64,000 nt of DNA from Paenibacillus polysaccharolyticus (GCF_900102085.1 NZ_FMVM01000008.1:1-64000), one strand, 5' to 3'; shown: positions 26,045 to 35,673, numbered from the stretch's first letter. The notes: generated by a model not told the origin, from the letters alone. Made by a program: numbers and translations.

Positions 26045-27691
26045 ATGGACGAACGTAATTATAGATCAAATCGACAAGATGAGGAAAAAGAAACGAATCA
26101 AACTGAAAATCGCAATCCTGCCGGAAATGATGACTCCTCGTATTATTATTCTTACGGACCATTCCAGTCTGTGAGTCAGGAAGATACAGCTAGTGGCAAT
26201 GGGCCAAGGCAAGAAGGAAATGTGGAGATTACAAGACCAGATCCAATAAAACCTGTACCTTCTTACCATAATAATGACTCCTCTGGTCAAACGGGCAGAA
26301 TGTCTGGCGGCGGTTCGGGTCATGGCGGAGGTCAAGGAAATGGAAATAACAATGGTAACTGGAACTATAACAACCGTAGACCAAGGTCTTCTGTAAGATC
26401 ACTTCTGTTCTCCTTTATCGCAGGTATGTTAGTCATCACTGTGTTGATGTACACAGCTGACAGAACGAACATGTTCACACCACAAGCCGCGCTGACGAAT
26501 AACGGAACGGAATCTGCTCAGGAAACACCGAGTAATACAGGTGGAGGTAACAATGTGACGGCGTCCTTGCTACCGACAGGTAAAGAGGATGTATCCTCTG
26601 TGGTGAAACAGGCGAGCCCGGCTGTCGTGAAAATTGAAACGCTGGCTAAACAGTCCACACGTGGTTCTGGACAAGGTGGAGCAAATACAAACGATCCGTT
26701 GTATCAATACTTCTTTGGTGGCGGACTTGGTGGACCTAACGGAAATCAACAACAACAAGAACAAGGTCAACAGCCTCAACCTCAAGCGAGCAATCAACTC
26801 GTACCCATGGGGATCGGCTCCGGATTTATTTTTGATAAAGAAGGTTATATACTGACGAACCAGCACGTTGTTCAAGGTGCAGATGTCATTCAGGTAACAC
26901 TTGAGAACAATAGCAAGCCATATGAAGCTAAATTGCTCGGAAGCAGTTTTGATCTTGACCTTGCCGTGTTGAAAATTGAGAAAAATAGCGGAGATAAAGA
27001 TTTCCCTGTAGCACCGCTAGGCAATTCAAATAGCACACAAGTTGGTGAATGGCTTGTAGCGATTGGTAACCCTGAAGGTTTTGAACACACAGTAACTGCA
27101 GGTGTTCTTAGTGCCAAAGAACGTACGATCAGCATTCCGGATCAAGAAACAGGTAAAACACGTGAATACAGCCACTTGTTGCAAACAGATGCTTCGATTA
27201 ACCCGGGTAACTCGGGTGGTCCGCTGCTGAATCTGAATGGAGAAGTTATCGGTATGAACGTTGCTGTAAGTGCAGATGCTCAAGGTATCGGTTTTGCAAT
27301 CCCGTCCAGTGTCATCTCTGAAGCGGTGAAATATCTGAAAGAGAACAAAGATGTTCCCAAAGAACCTGTACCGTTTATCGGTGCTTCTCTGATGAATCTC
27401 ACCCCGGAAGTGGCCAAACAAATGGGAACAAATATTACGGAAGGTTCAGTTGTTGCAAGCACGGTGTACCAATCTCCAGCTTACCAGTCTGATCTGAGAC
27501 CGTATGATATCATTACTGGCGTAAATGGTACTCCAAAAGCAACAAGCCAGGATCTGATCGACTTTATCAAGACTCAGAAAGTCGGCGGAGAGATTACGTT
27601 GAATGTTGTACGTGACGGCAAGAAGATGGATGTGAAAGTGAAAATTGGCAACAAGTATGATTACGATACAACACAAACACAGCAACAATAA
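26045..27691 (+). CDS. htrA: HtrA/DegP-like membrane-anchored serine protease
   Basis: A 548-residue serine protease. A hydrophilic N-terminal cytoplasmic region of about 110 residues, rich in Gln, Asn and Gly, precedes one membrane helix (SLLFSFIAGMLVITVLMY). The extracytoplasmic trypsin-like domain carries His274 (TNQHVVQG), Asp305 (DLDLAVLK) and Ser390 (PGNSGGP) as catalytic triad. A PDZ domain follows (PYDIITGVNGTPKATSQDL). Such proteins degrade misfolded secreted proteins in the wall zone. A direct repeat upstream and a two-component system downstream suggest control by envelope stress, similar to CssRS in B. subtilis. GGGAGGTAGAGAGG precedes ATG 26045. Confidence 0.94.
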   Translation: MDERNYRSNRQDEEKETNQTENRNPAGNDDSSYYYSYGPFQSVSQEDTASGNGPRQEGNVEITRPDPIKPVPSYHNNDSSGQTGRMSGGGSGHGGGQGNGNNNGNWNYNNRRPRSSVRSLLFSFIAGMLVITVLMYTADRTNMFTPQAALTNNGTESAQETPSNTGGGNNVTASLLPTGKEDVSSVVKQASPAVVKIETLAKQSTRGSGQGGANTNDPLYQYFFGGGLGGPNGNQQQQEQGQQPQPQASNQLVPMGIGSGFIFDKEGYILTNQHVVQGADVIQVTLENNSKPYEAKLLGSSFDLDLAVLKIEKNSGDKDFPVAPLGNSNSTQVGEWLVAIGNPEGFEHTVTAGVLSAKERTISIPDQETGKTREYSHLLQTDASINPGNSGGPLLNLNGEVIGMNVAVSADAQGIGFAIPSSVISEAVKYLKENKDVPKEPVPFIGASLMNLTPEVAKQMGTNITEGSVVASTVYQSPAYQSDLRPYDIITGVNGTPKATSQDLIDFIKTQKVGGEITLNVVRDGKKMDVKVKIGNKYDYDTTQTQQQ

Positions 27692-27723
27692 TTTCAACCA
27701 GGATGAAGTAGATGAAGGTAAGA

Positions 27724-27753
27724 ACGGAAGGGTTTGAGACCCTTCCGTTTTTT
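27724..27753 (+). terminator. Terminator after htrA
   Basis: ACGGAAGGGT, loop, ACCCTTCCGT plus seven T. Confidence 0.9.
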
Positions 27754-27872
27754 TGCACGATGTTTCTGTTCTGTTTTTGCATAGTTTCTCTATTATGGAT
27801 TATGGAGAAGGTGCGAATCGGGCTTTGGCCTGTTACAATGGGGATACAACGATAGGGTAAAGGAGAAAGACC

Positions 27873-28562
27873 ATGCGATCAACGATTTTAATTGTAGATG
27901 ACGACGAGAAAATTGTGTCTATGCTGCGCCGAGGCCTGGCATTTGAAGGATATGAGGTACAGACAGCTTCTAACGGAGCAGAAGGCCTAAGCAAGCTGAT
28001 GGATAAGGAACCGGATATCGTAGTGCTCGATGTGATGATGCCGCAGATTGATGGCTTTGAGGTATGCCGCAGACTGAGAGAAGCAGGTAGTAAGGTTCCT
28101 GTACTGATGCTTACTGCCAAGGATGAGGTTCAGAGCAGGGTGACTGGACTGGATACCGGTGCTGATGATTATTTGGTGAAGCCGTTTGCACTGGAAGAAT
28201 TGCTCGCACGTGTCCGTGCTTTGCTGCGTCGCAAAGCAGATATATCTAACGTTGTAGACAATCGCCTGGTATATGAAGATATAATTCTAGATAATGATTC
28301 ACGCGAAGTGCTCCGAGATGGCAAACGTCTCGAACTGACAGCGAAAGAGTTTGAATTACTTAATCTGTTTATGCAAAATCCGAGACGGGTACTGTCTCGT
28401 GACCTTATTATGGATAAAATATGGGGATATGACTATAGCGGCGAGTCCAATGTGCTAGAGGTCTATATCGCGATGCTTAGACAGAAAACAGAAGAGCATG
28501 GTGGCAAACGTCTCATTCAGACGATCCGGGGAGCCGGCTATATTTTGAGAGGTGACTCGTAG
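27873..28562 (+). CDS. OmpR-family response regulator
   Basis: A 229-residue response regulator. The receiver has DDDEKI acidic residues, phosphoacceptor Asp53 in VVLDVMMP, a T switch in MLTAKDE and Lys in LVKPFA. A winged-helix Trans_reg_C domain follows (LELTAKEFELLNLFMQNPRR, DYSGESNVLEVYIAMLRQK). It resembles MprA/CssR-type regulators. Located behind htrA and before its kinase (one base between stop and start), it probably regulates htrA through the TTAAGGT repeats. ATG 27873 follows AAAGGAGAAAG. Confidence 0.91.
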   Translation: MRSTILIVDDDEKIVSMLRRGLAFEGYEVQTASNGAEGLSKLMDKEPDIVVLDVMMPQIDGFEVCRRLREAGSKVPVLMLTAKDEVQSRVTGLDTGADDYLVKPFALEELLARVRALLRRKADISNVVDNRLVYEDIILDNDSREVLRDGKRLELTAKEFELLNLFMQNPRRVLSRDLIMDKIWGYDYSGESNVLEVYIAMLRQKTEEHGGKRLIQTIRGAGYILRGDS

Positions 28563-28563
28563 C

Positions 28564-30024
28564 ATGTCCATTCGGTTAAGACTAACCGCATGGTATTCGG
28601 GAATTCTGGCAGCCGTGCTGATCTTTTGGGGTGTGGTCATTTATGCTTTTGTGTATTTTAATACCTACAACGAAGTAGAACAGCAGTTAAGGGAAAAGAG
28701 TTTGAAGATTACCCAGCAGATCGGAGTTAATCCGTTATCACAGACGCTTGACCTGGAGCTTTTTGCAGAGAGTCAGCTTCAAGAAGCTCAAATCTATATT
28801 CAGTTGGTCGATTATCAGAGTGGATCGTATATGCGTTCGGACAATTTAGTTAAATCCAGAATTTCTTTTCCGATTGCTAAGATTCACAATATACGTGAGG
28901 AAATAGGGATTACTAAAATGGTCGTGGAGGGCATTCCTTTTCTCGTTAATCAGCAAGCGTTATCTCTCCAGGGAACGAACGAGATCAGAGGACTGTTACA
29001 AGTAGGGGCTAATGTCAGTTCACAGGAGCGTTTGCTCGAGGCATTGCGTAATATCCTGGTATTTGGATGGCTTGTAGCTATGGCGCTTGCGATTACATCG
29101 GGTTTGATTCTTGCCCGCAAGTCTATGCGTCCATTGGTTACTGTTATTGACGCGGCTAATCAGATACAGTCCGGTGACGATCTCAGTGTCCGTATTCAGT
29201 ATTCGGGGCCGAAGGATGAGATCGGTCGTCTGATTGAAACGGTGAATAACATGCTGGAGCGAACCGAGCTGTCTTTCCGTGGGCTGGAAGAGACGAATAC
29301 GGCACAGCGCCGATTCGTATCCGATGCTTCCCACGAGTTGCGAACACCGTTGACTACCATTCGAGGAAATGTGGATTTCCTGAAAAAGTTGTGGGATCAG
29401 GAGGGTGGAGACCGCCCGAATCTGGATGAAGAAACGATCAGGCAGATGTCTCTTGAGGCGATTGAGGATATGGCTGATGAGGGCAAACGTATGAGCCGTC
29501 TGATCAGCGATATGTTATCCCTTGCCAGAGCGGATACAGGTCAGAAAATCGAGCTTAATCCCATTCCGCTGCAGATTCTGGTGCAGGAAGTAGCGCGTAG
29601 GGCTCAGTTCCTGGATCGACAGGCAGACTGGCTTCCTGGGGATTTGTCGATTCTGAACGGTATTTACGTAAACGGAAGCAAAGATTATCTGCAACAGGTT
29701 CTGTTTATTTTTATCGAAAATGCCTTTAAATACACCCCGGAGGGTTCGGTTACGCTGGATGCTCTGTTATATAAAGGGCAGGTCGGACTGCGGATCAGTG
29801 ATACGGGAATCGGTATGGAACGGGATCAGGTACCGTTTATTTTTGACCGGTTCTACCGGGCAGACGAATCTCGCGGGGCTACGCCGGGCATCGGGCTTGG
29901 ATTATCCATTGCCAAATGGATCATTGAGGAGCATAACGGGTCGGTTGAAGTGGTAACGAGACGAGGAGAAGGAACCACTTTTATCATCTGGTTGCCTGTG
30001 GTCTTTGCCCCGCCTATCGAATAA
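28564..30024 (+). CDS. Sensor histidine kinase with HAMP domain
   Basis: A 486-residue membrane kinase. N-terminal helix LTAWYSGILAAVLIFWGVVIYAFVYF, an extracellular sensor of about 130 residues, then a second helix NILVFGWLVAMALAITSGLIL. HAMP, HisKA with His257 (SDASHELRTPL) and HATPase_c (ENAFKYTP, DTGIGM, GIGLGLSIAKWI) follow. ATG 28564 has GAGAGGTG nine bases upstream; an earlier GTG in the regulator's end is less likely. The sensor resembles MprB-like kinases monitoring the cell envelope. Its partner is the gene one base upstream. Confidence 0.91.
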   Translation: MSIRLRLTAWYSGILAAVLIFWGVVIYAFVYFNTYNEVEQQLREKSLKITQQIGVNPLSQTLDLELFAESQLQEAQIYIQLVDYQSGSYMRSDNLVKSRISFPIAKIHNIREEIGITKMVVEGIPFLVNQQALSLQGTNEIRGLLQVGANVSSQERLLEALRNILVFGWLVAMALAITSGLILARKSMRPLVTVIDAANQIQSGDDLSVRIQYSGPKDEIGRLIETVNNMLERTELSFRGLEETNTAQRRFVSDASHELRTPLTTIRGNVDFLKKLWDQEGGDRPNLDEETIRQMSLEAIEDMADEGKRMSRLISDMLSLARADTGQKIELNPIPLQILVQEVARRAQFLDRQADWLPGDLSILNGIYVNGSKDYLQQVLFIFIENAFKYTPEGSVTLDALLYKGQVGLRISDTGIGMERDQVPFIFDRFYRADESRGATPGIGLGLSIAKWIIEEHNGSVEVVTRRGEGTTFIIWLPVVFAPPIE

Positions 30025-30036
30025 AGGTATAATAGG

Positions 30037-31047
30037 ATGAAGACTGCAATTACATCGGCCTATACAGCCGAAAAGAAAGCGGGTGGCAACCAAGTGGAAG
30101 TACTGCGAATTTCGCCGCGGGGATATTGTTACGGAGTTGTAGATGCCATGGTGCTTGCGCGTCAAGCGGCACGCAACCTGGATTTACCACGGCCTATTTA
30201 TATATTAGGTATGATTGTGCATAACAAACATGTGACCGATTCTTTTGAAGATGAGGGCATTATTACGCTGGACGGTCCTAATCGTATGGAGATTCTGAAT
30301 CAGGTGGAGAGTGGCACGATTATTTTTACGGCTCACGGTGTCTCGCCGGAGGTACGTAAGCTGGCTCGGGAGAAGGGGCTGACCACAGTAGATGCAACCT
30401 GTCCAGATGTGACGAAGACTCATGATCTGATCCGGGAGAAGACGGCTGAAGGTTATGATATTATCTACATCGGTAAGAAGAATCATCCGGAACCGGAAGG
30501 TGCGATTGGTGTTGCACCAGACCGTGTTCATCTGATTGAGAAGGAAGAAGAGATTGCAGGTCTGAACGTGCCTGCCGGGAAAATTTTGATTACCAATCAG
30601 ACGACAATGAGTCAATGGGACATCAAACACATTATGAGCCGGTTGCTGGAGAAATTCCCAGGAGCTGAAATTCATAACGAAATATGTCTCGCTACGCAAG
30701 TACGTCAAGAAGCGGTAGCAGAGCAAGCTGGGCAGGCCGATCTTGTTATTGTTGTAGGTGATCCACGTAGCAATAACTCCAACCGTTTGGCACAAGTGTC
30801 CGAGGAGATTGCGGGCGTGACGGCATATCGTATATCCGACGTATCTGAAATTCAACAAGACTGGTTGAAAGGTGTGCAGAAAGTGGCTGTGACATCAGGA
30901 GCTTCAACTCCAACACCTATCACCAAGGAAGTTATTCAATATCTGGAGCAGTATGAGCATGATCAGCCGGAAACGTGGGAAATTGTACGTACCGTTAATA
31001 TGAGCAAGCTATTGCCTCCGGTTCGAGAGAAGACACGTACCACATAA
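30037..31047 (+). CDS. ispH: 4-hydroxy-3-methylbut-2-enyl diphosphate reductase
   Basis: A 336-residue IspH (LytB), the last enzyme of the MEP isoprenoid pathway, reducing HMBPP to isopentenyl and dimethylallyl diphosphate. The three [4Fe-4S] cysteines are in [20 protein letters not shown] and [10 protein letters not shown]. The AHGV histidine, TNQTTMS threonine and SNNSNRL segments are also present. ATG 30037 follows AAAGGT; GTG 30094, which would give the usual [10 protein letters not shown] start of Bacillus IspH, is an alternative. It lies 12 bases behind the histidine kinase and could be read from the same transcript. Confidence 0.95.
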   Translation: MKTAITSAYTAEKKAGGNQVEVLRISPRGYCYGVVDAMVLARQAARNLDLPRPIYILGMIVHNKHVTDSFEDEGIITLDGPNRMEILNQVESGTIIFTAHGVSPEVRKLAREKGLTTVDATCPDVTKTHDLIREKTAEGYDIIYIGKKNHPEPEGAIGVAPDRVHLIEKEEEIAGLNVPAGKILITNQTTMSQWDIKHIMSRLLEKFPGAEIHNEICLATQVRQEAVAEQAGQADLVIVVGDPRSNNSNRLAQVSEEIAGVTAYRISDVSEIQQDWLKGVQKVAVTSGASTPTPITKEVIQYLEQYEHDQPETWEIVRTVNMSKLLPPVREKTRTT

Positions 31048-31064
31048 TTTCAAAAGTGAATAGG

Positions 31065-31124
31065 AAACATCCTGCTGTGCAGATCCTCGTTTCATTGGGA
31101 CGTGACATAGCAGGATGTTTTTTT
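31065..31124 (+). terminator. Terminator after ispH
   Basis: AAACATCCTGCT (31065-31076) pairs with AGCAGGATGTTT (31109-31120), followed by T run. A secondary hairpin (CGTTTC/GGGACG) fills the loop. Confidence 0.85.
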
Positions 31125-31177
31125 GTCTATACATTTTATATTTTACCTGTAAAAATACCGGATATAGTGATCACTCC

Positions 31178-31206
31178 TTGACGATAGGAAGAAACTGTGT
31201 TATATT
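31178..31206 (+). promoter_or_regulatory. Sigma-A promoter of the DAHP synthase gene
   Basis: TTGACG (31178-31183), 17 bases, TATATT (31201-31206). Behind the start point an inverted repeat GCTTAAAAGC/GCGTTTAAGC (about 31222-31248) could form a leader hairpin. Confidence 0.7.
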
Positions 31207-31337
31207 TGCTTTAGTGATTAAAAGCTTAAAAGCGAACAAGCGTTTAAGCGTGACAGAGTTTTTGGGATACGGACCACAAGATAATCAGACGCACGATATA
31301 AACGAGTGCTCTTATACAAGGAAGGATGGGACAATTT

Positions 31338-32402
31338 ATGATCGTAATCGCAGGCAAAGCTACCTCGGAGGACCAAATTCAAGATATCGTTAGTGTGATT
31401 GAAAAGGAAGGGTTGCAGGCACATGTATCCCGTGGAGAGGATCGCACCATCATTGGATTAATTGGTAAAGTTGAACCTAAAATGCAAGAACACTTGCGCC
31501 AAATGAAGGGCGTCGAGAACGTGGTGAAGATTTCGAAATCTTACAAATTGGCAAGTCGTGACTTCCATCCAGAAGATACCGTAATTTCGATCAAAGGTGT
31601 AGATATCGGCGGGAAAGAACTTGTCGTTATGGGCGGACCTTGTGCGGTTGAATCTGCAGCACAGATTGATGAAATTGCTGGACTTGTGAAAGCTGCAGGT
31701 GGTCAAGTTCTTCGTGGTGGCGCCTTCAAACCACGTACAGGACCGTATAGCTTTCAAGGAACAGGTGTAGAAGGTCTGATCATGATGGCGGAAGCAGGCC
31801 AGAAGCATAATCTATTGACGATTACCGAAGTCATGACGCCTGAATACGTAGATATTTGCGCAGAGTATGCGGATATTCTGCAGGTGGGTACACGTAACAT
31901 GCAGAACTTCGACTTGTTGCGCAAGTTAGGTGAGTGCGGCAAACCGGTATTGTTGAAGCGCGGATTCAGTGCGACATACGATGAATTGCTTAATGCGGCG
32001 GAGTACATCCTCGCTGGTGGCAATCCGAATGTGATGTTATGTGAACGAGGTATCCGTACGTTTGAACAATACACTCGTAATACGCTGGACCTGTCGGCAA
32101 TCCCTGTCTTGCAGTCTTTGAGCCATCTACCAGTCATCTCTGACCCGAGCCATGGCACGGGACGCCGTGAACTGGTAGAACCGATGACCAAAGCTTCAGT
32201 AGCCGCTGGAGCTAACGGCTTGATTATTGAGATGCACACAGATCCCGACAACTCCATGACTGGAGACGGTGTGCAGTCTCTGTTCCCTGACCAGTTTGCG
32301 AACCTGTTACAAGATCTGGAGAAACTAGCCCCGATTGTTGGGAAAACATTTAACACAGCTAAACAGCCTGCTGCATTTTTCCCGGCACGTGTAGGCGTAT
32401 AA
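31338..32402 (+). CDS. 3-deoxy-7-phosphoheptulonate (DAHP) synthase
   Basis: A 354-residue type I-beta DAHP synthase, first enzyme of the shikimate pathway, condensing phosphoenolpyruvate and erythrose-4-phosphate. The N-terminal 80-90 residues form the ferredoxin-like regulatory domain (MIVIAGKATSEDQIQDIV). The catalytic barrel has GGPCAVES, RGGAFKPRTGPYSFQG, QVGTRNMQNF, LKRGFSAT and DPSHGTGRR, including metal and phosphate ligands. ATG 31338 is taken because AAGGAAGG (31318-31325) fits it better than the ATG at 31326. It lacks a chorismate mutase part. The preceding leader shows no T-box core. Confidence 0.94.
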   Translation: MIVIAGKATSEDQIQDIVSVIEKEGLQAHVSRGEDRTIIGLIGKVEPKMQEHLRQMKGVENVVKISKSYKLASRDFHPEDTVISIKGVDIGGKELVVMGGPCAVESAAQIDEIAGLVKAAGGQVLRGGAFKPRTGPYSFQGTGVEGLIMMAEAGQKHNLLTITEVMTPEYVDICAEYADILQVGTRNMQNFDLLRKLGECGKPVLLKRGFSATYDELLNAAEYILAGGNPNVMLCERGIRTFEQYTRNTLDLSAIPVLQSLSHLPVISDPSHGTGRRELVEPMTKASVAAGANGLIIEMHTDPDNSMTGDGVQSLFPDQFANLLQDLEKLAPIVGKTFNTAKQPAAFFPARVGV

Positions 32403-32431
32403 TTAACACGGTTATAGAGATTTGAAGAGTC

Positions 32432-32493
32432 AAAACCGGACTTCTGTTCAGATTTGTTCCTTGTGAACAATTTGGGTAGATGTCCGGTTTTTC
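32432..32493 (+). terminator. Terminator after the DAHP synthase gene
   Basis: AAAACCGGAC (32432-32441) pairs with GTCCGGTTTTT (32482-32492); inside is a TTGTTC/GAACAA hairpin. Confidence 0.8.
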
Positions 32494-32659
32494 GTCTATT
32501 TTGCACAGATGAACATATTTATTAATCAAAGGTGATAAGAAACATTTATGATGTCACGTTTTTCCATGATTTAGGGTATTTTTAGGGTCGCTTCACCGCA
32601 TTAAATCGGTCAAATATAAACTATTTGCGTTGTTATATGTATTTTTGGATATTATAAAA

Positions 32660-32676
32660 TGTAAGTATACCTAACA
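32660..32676 (+). promoter_or_regulatory. GlnR/TnrA-type operator upstream of glnA
   Basis: TGTAAGTATACCTAACA is an exact match to TGTNA-N7-TNACA, the site of the nitrogen regulators GlnR and TnrA. It lies about 28 bases before the -35 box, an activator-like position. Confidence 0.72.
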
Positions 32677-32704
32677 TGCTCGCAAAAAATACCTTACATA
32701 AGTA

Positions 32705-32734
32705 TTGACGATGTTATGTTTCAGAATTTATAAT
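32705..32734 (+). promoter_or_regulatory. Sigma-A promoter of glnA
   Basis: TTGACG (32705-32710), 18 bases, TATAAT (32729-32734). The start codon of glnA lies about 75 bases beyond the expected transcript start. Confidence 0.75.
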
Positions 32735-32815
32735 GACGACAGAAAAAAATTCGAATATATAGACATTTTCTTCGTGGGGTTGTTTAATGTTCGGAATATT
32801 TGGGAGGACGAATAC

Positions 32816-34240
32816 ATGTCGGTTGAAAACGTATTGAAATCAATTCAAGAGAACAACATCGAGTGGGTAGATTTTCGTTTTGTAGATTTGGCTGGTCGTG
32901 CGCATCATATCTCTTTGCCAGCTTCGGCTGTTGATGCAGACACGTTCGTAAATGGAGTAGCGTTTGATGGTTCTTCTATCCAAGGTTTCCGTGGTATTGA
33001 AGAGTCCGATATGGTTATGATGCCTGACCCTGAAGCGACTTATGTCGATCCGTTCACTGCACACCCTACATTGAATGTTATGTGTGACATTTTCACACCG
33101 GATGGCGAGCGATATGAGCGTGACCCACGCAGTATCGCAGTTAAAGCTGAAGCTTTCCTGAAAGAAAGCGGCGTAGGCACTGCGGCGTTCTTCGCACCAG
33201 AGTCCGAGTTCTTCATCTTTGACGATGTACGTTATGAGAGCGGCACGAACAGCTCTTCTTACTTCGTTGATTCCGAAGAAGCATCATGGAACACAAACCG
33301 CAAAGAAGAAGGCGGCAACCTGGGCTTTAAAGTTCGCACTAAAGGCGGATATGTTCCAGTAGCTCCAGTGGATACCCAACAAGATATCCGTAGCGAAATG
33401 TGTCGTTTGTTGGAAGAAGCTGGTTTGTCCATCGAGCGTCATCACCATGAAGTAGCGACTGCGGGCCAAGCTGAAATCAACTTCCGTTTTGATACGTTGA
33501 AGAAAACAGCAGATAACCTGCTTGTATACAAATACATCGTGCACAATACGGCACGTCAATATGGTAAAGTAGCAACATTCATGCCAAAACCATTGTTTGG
33601 TGATAACGGAAGCGGAATGCACGTTCACCAATCGATATTCGATGGCGATTCCCCATTGTTCTATGACAAAGGCGGTTATGCTAACCTGAGCGAAATGGCT
33701 CTGCACTACATCGGAGGTATCTTGTACCACGCTCCAGCACTGATTGCTTTGACGAACCCAAGCACGAACTCGTTCAAACGTTTGGTTCCTGGTTATGAAG
33801 CACCAGTTAACTTGGTATACTCCAAAGGTAACCGTTCTGCAGCTGTACGTATCCCGGTAGCAGCGGTAACACCTAAAGGTTGCCGTATCGAGTTCCGTAC
33901 ACCTGACTCCACTGCTAACCCTTACTTGGCATTCTCCGCAATGCTGATGGCTGGTCTGGACGGAATCAAACGCAAAATCAACCCAACTGAGCTCGGATAT
34001 GGTCCACTCGATAAAAATATCTACGACCTTTCTGATGCAGATAAAGAAAACATCCGCAGTGTACCGGCTTCCCTCGAAGAAGCACTGGATGCACTGGCAG
34101 CTGATAACGAGTTCTTGACTGAAGGTGGCGTGTTCACCAAAGAATTCATCGATAATTACATCAACCTCAAACGCGATGAAGCTAAAGCTGTTGCAATCCG
34201 CATTCATCCGCATGAGTACAGCCTCTACTTCGACTGCTAA
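32816..34240 (+). CDS. glnA: Type I glutamine synthetase, beta-type-like
   Basis: A 474-residue glutamine synthetase making glutamine from glutamate, ammonia and ATP. Catalytic segments are FDGSSIQGF, APESEFFIFD, HHHEVATAGQAEINFRF, MPKPLFGDNGSGMHVHQS and NRSAAVRIP. It is longer than the 444-residue B. subtilis GlnA. The C-terminal LDKNIYDLSD segment aligns with the E. coli adenylylation loop (DKNLYDLP), and HPHEYSLYF resembles the E. coli end rather than the feedback-regulatory C-terminus of Bacillus GlnA. It is thus the GSI-beta-like type. ATG 32816 follows GGGAGGACG. No glnR gene is adjacent, though a GlnR-type box is upstream. Confidence 0.94.
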   Translation: MSVENVLKSIQENNIEWVDFRFVDLAGRAHHISLPASAVDADTFVNGVAFDGSSIQGFRGIEESDMVMMPDPEATYVDPFTAHPTLNVMCDIFTPDGERYERDPRSIAVKAEAFLKESGVGTAAFFAPESEFFIFDDVRYESGTNSSSYFVDSEEASWNTNRKEEGGNLGFKVRTKGGYVPVAPVDTQQDIRSEMCRLLEEAGLSIERHHHEVATAGQAEINFRFDTLKKTADNLLVYKYIVHNTARQYGKVATFMPKPLFGDNGSGMHVHQSIFDGDSPLFYDKGGYANLSEMALHYIGGILYHAPALIALTNPSTNSFKRLVPGYEAPVNLVYSKGNRSAAVRIPVAAVTPKGCRIEFRTPDSTANPYLAFSAMLMAGLDGIKRKINPTELGYGPLDKNIYDLSDADKENIRSVPASLEEALDALAADNEFLTEGGVFTKEFIDNYINLKRDEAKAVAIRIHPHEYSLYFDC

Positions 34241-34275
34241 TCGGTTGGAGTCAGAACCGAAATTGTTCCAAATCA

Positions 34276-34308
34276 AAGCCTCCGGGATGCATTCTCGGAG
34301 GCTTTTCC
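34276..34308 (+). terminator. Terminator after glnA
   Basis: AAGCCTCCGGGA, loop TGCAT, TCTCGGAGGCTT plus TTCC, a stem with few mismatches. Confidence 0.8.
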
Positions 34309-34476
34309 TTGAAACAAACAGTATAGCGCTTTAACTTTTTAGGGTGATAAAGGAATTTGATGGCTTTTAACGAGTTTTCAGTGCATATTCCCCTTGAAGC
34401 GTTCAGGGAATACTGATATCATAGCGATAATATTTACTTCATATGCCAGTTAAGGATGGAAAGGGCGGGGGATTTT

Positions 34477-35565
34477 GTGACAAAGAGAGCGTATAACTTT
34501 AATGCAGGACCAGCAGCGTTGCCACTAGAAGTATTGGAGCGTGCTCAGGCGGAATTTGTAGATTTTCGTAATACAGGCATGTCGATTATGGAGATGTCTC
34601 ACCGTGGGGCCGTGTACGAGTCTGTACATAATGAAGCTCAGGAGCGATTGCTGTCGTTGCTAGGCAATCCGAAAGGGTATAAAGTTCTTTTCTTGCAAGG
34701 CGGTGCAAGCACACAATTCGCGATGTTGCCTATGAACCTGCTTGGGGCGGGTCAGACAGCTAGTTACATCATGACAGGCAGCTGGGCCAAAAAGGCTCTG
34801 TCTGAAGCGAAGTTAATTGGTGAGACACAGATCGTAGCTTCTTCAGAATCCGATAAATTTATGAAATTACCGGATGTTTCGAATCTGAGTTTGCCTGAAC
34901 GTACGGCTTATGTGCATGTAACTTCAAATGAGACAATTGAAGGTACACAATTCAAGGCTTTCCCTGATACCGGATCGGTACCGCTCATCGCAGATATGTC
35001 CAGTGATATTTTCTGCAAACCGTTTGATCTGAATCAGTTTGGCATGATCTATGCAGGTGCACAGAAGAACCTCGGTCCTTCGGGAATTACCGTTGTTATT
35101 GCACGCGAGGAGCTGGTGAGTGAATCTCCGAAAACCATTCCAACCATGTTCCGTTACAGCACGCATGTAGATAACAATTCCCTGTATAATACGCCGCCAT
35201 CCTTCTCGGTATATATGGTGAACGAAGTGTTAAAATGGATCGAGGAACAAGGCGGTCTGGCTGGTGTGGAACAAAAAAATATCAAGAAAGCGGAGCTGCT
35301 CTACAATACAATTGATTCCTCAGGGGATTTCTATCGTGGTTGCGTTGCAGCAGAAGACCGCTCGTTGATGAATGTGACGTTCAGACTCGCATCTGAGGAA
35401 CTGGAGAAGAAATTCATTAAAGCTTCGGAGCAAGAAGGTTTTGTAGGTCTGAAGGGGCATCGCAGTGTAGGAGGACTTCGTGCTTCGATCTATAACGCGG
35501 CTTCATATGAGAGTGTTAAGGCCCTTACCGACTTTATGAACCACTTCCAACAGGCGAACGGATAA
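34477..35565 (+). CDS. serC: Phosphoserine aminotransferase
   Basis: A 362-residue SerC of the class V aminotransferase fold, converting 3-phosphohydroxypyruvate with glutamate to phosphoserine in serine synthesis. The start segment RAYNFNAGPAALP, QGGASTQFAMLPMNL, SSDIFCKPFD and YAGAQKNLGPSG (PLP lysine in AQKNLG) and the GLKGHRSVGGLRAS end are all diagnostic. GTG 34477 is preferred, with GGGCGGGGG just upstream; an in-frame ATG at 34456 would add seven residues. No serA or serB gene is adjacent. Confidence 0.95.
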   Translation: MTKRAYNFNAGPAALPLEVLERAQAEFVDFRNTGMSIMEMSHRGAVYESVHNEAQERLLSLLGNPKGYKVLFLQGGASTQFAMLPMNLLGAGQTASYIMTGSWAKKALSEAKLIGETQIVASSESDKFMKLPDVSNLSLPERTAYVHVTSNETIEGTQFKAFPDTGSVPLIADMSSDIFCKPFDLNQFGMIYAGAQKNLGPSGITVVIAREELVSESPKTIPTMFRYSTHVDNNSLYNTPPSFSVYMVNEVLKWIEEQGGLAGVEQKNIKKAELLYNTIDSSGDFYRGCVAAEDRSLMNVTFRLASEELEKKFIKASEQEGFVGLKGHRSVGGLRASIYNAASYESVKALTDFMNHFQQANG

Positions 35566-35636
35566 TCCCTGAGAAACGAACGCATGACCAAATATGGCAG
35601 TAGTGAAGCTTCGATGAACTATCCTACTGTTGTGGC

Positions 35637-35673
35637 AAAGCCTTCCACATTGACGTGTGGAGGGCTTTTCTTT
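35637..35673 (+). terminator. Terminator after serC
   Basis: AAAGCCTTCCACA, loop TTGAC, GTGTGGAGGGCTTTT, 12-13 pairs. Confidence 0.85.

Noticed and set aside
31754..32506. 250-codon open frame antisense to the DAHP synthase gene
   Set aside because: Overlaps a clearly coding gene and terminator and has no supporting signals.
33284..34276. 330-codon open frame antisense to glnA
   Set aside because: It mirrors the codon bias of glnA, has no ribosome site and its product is rich in Cys, Phe and His with no known family pattern.
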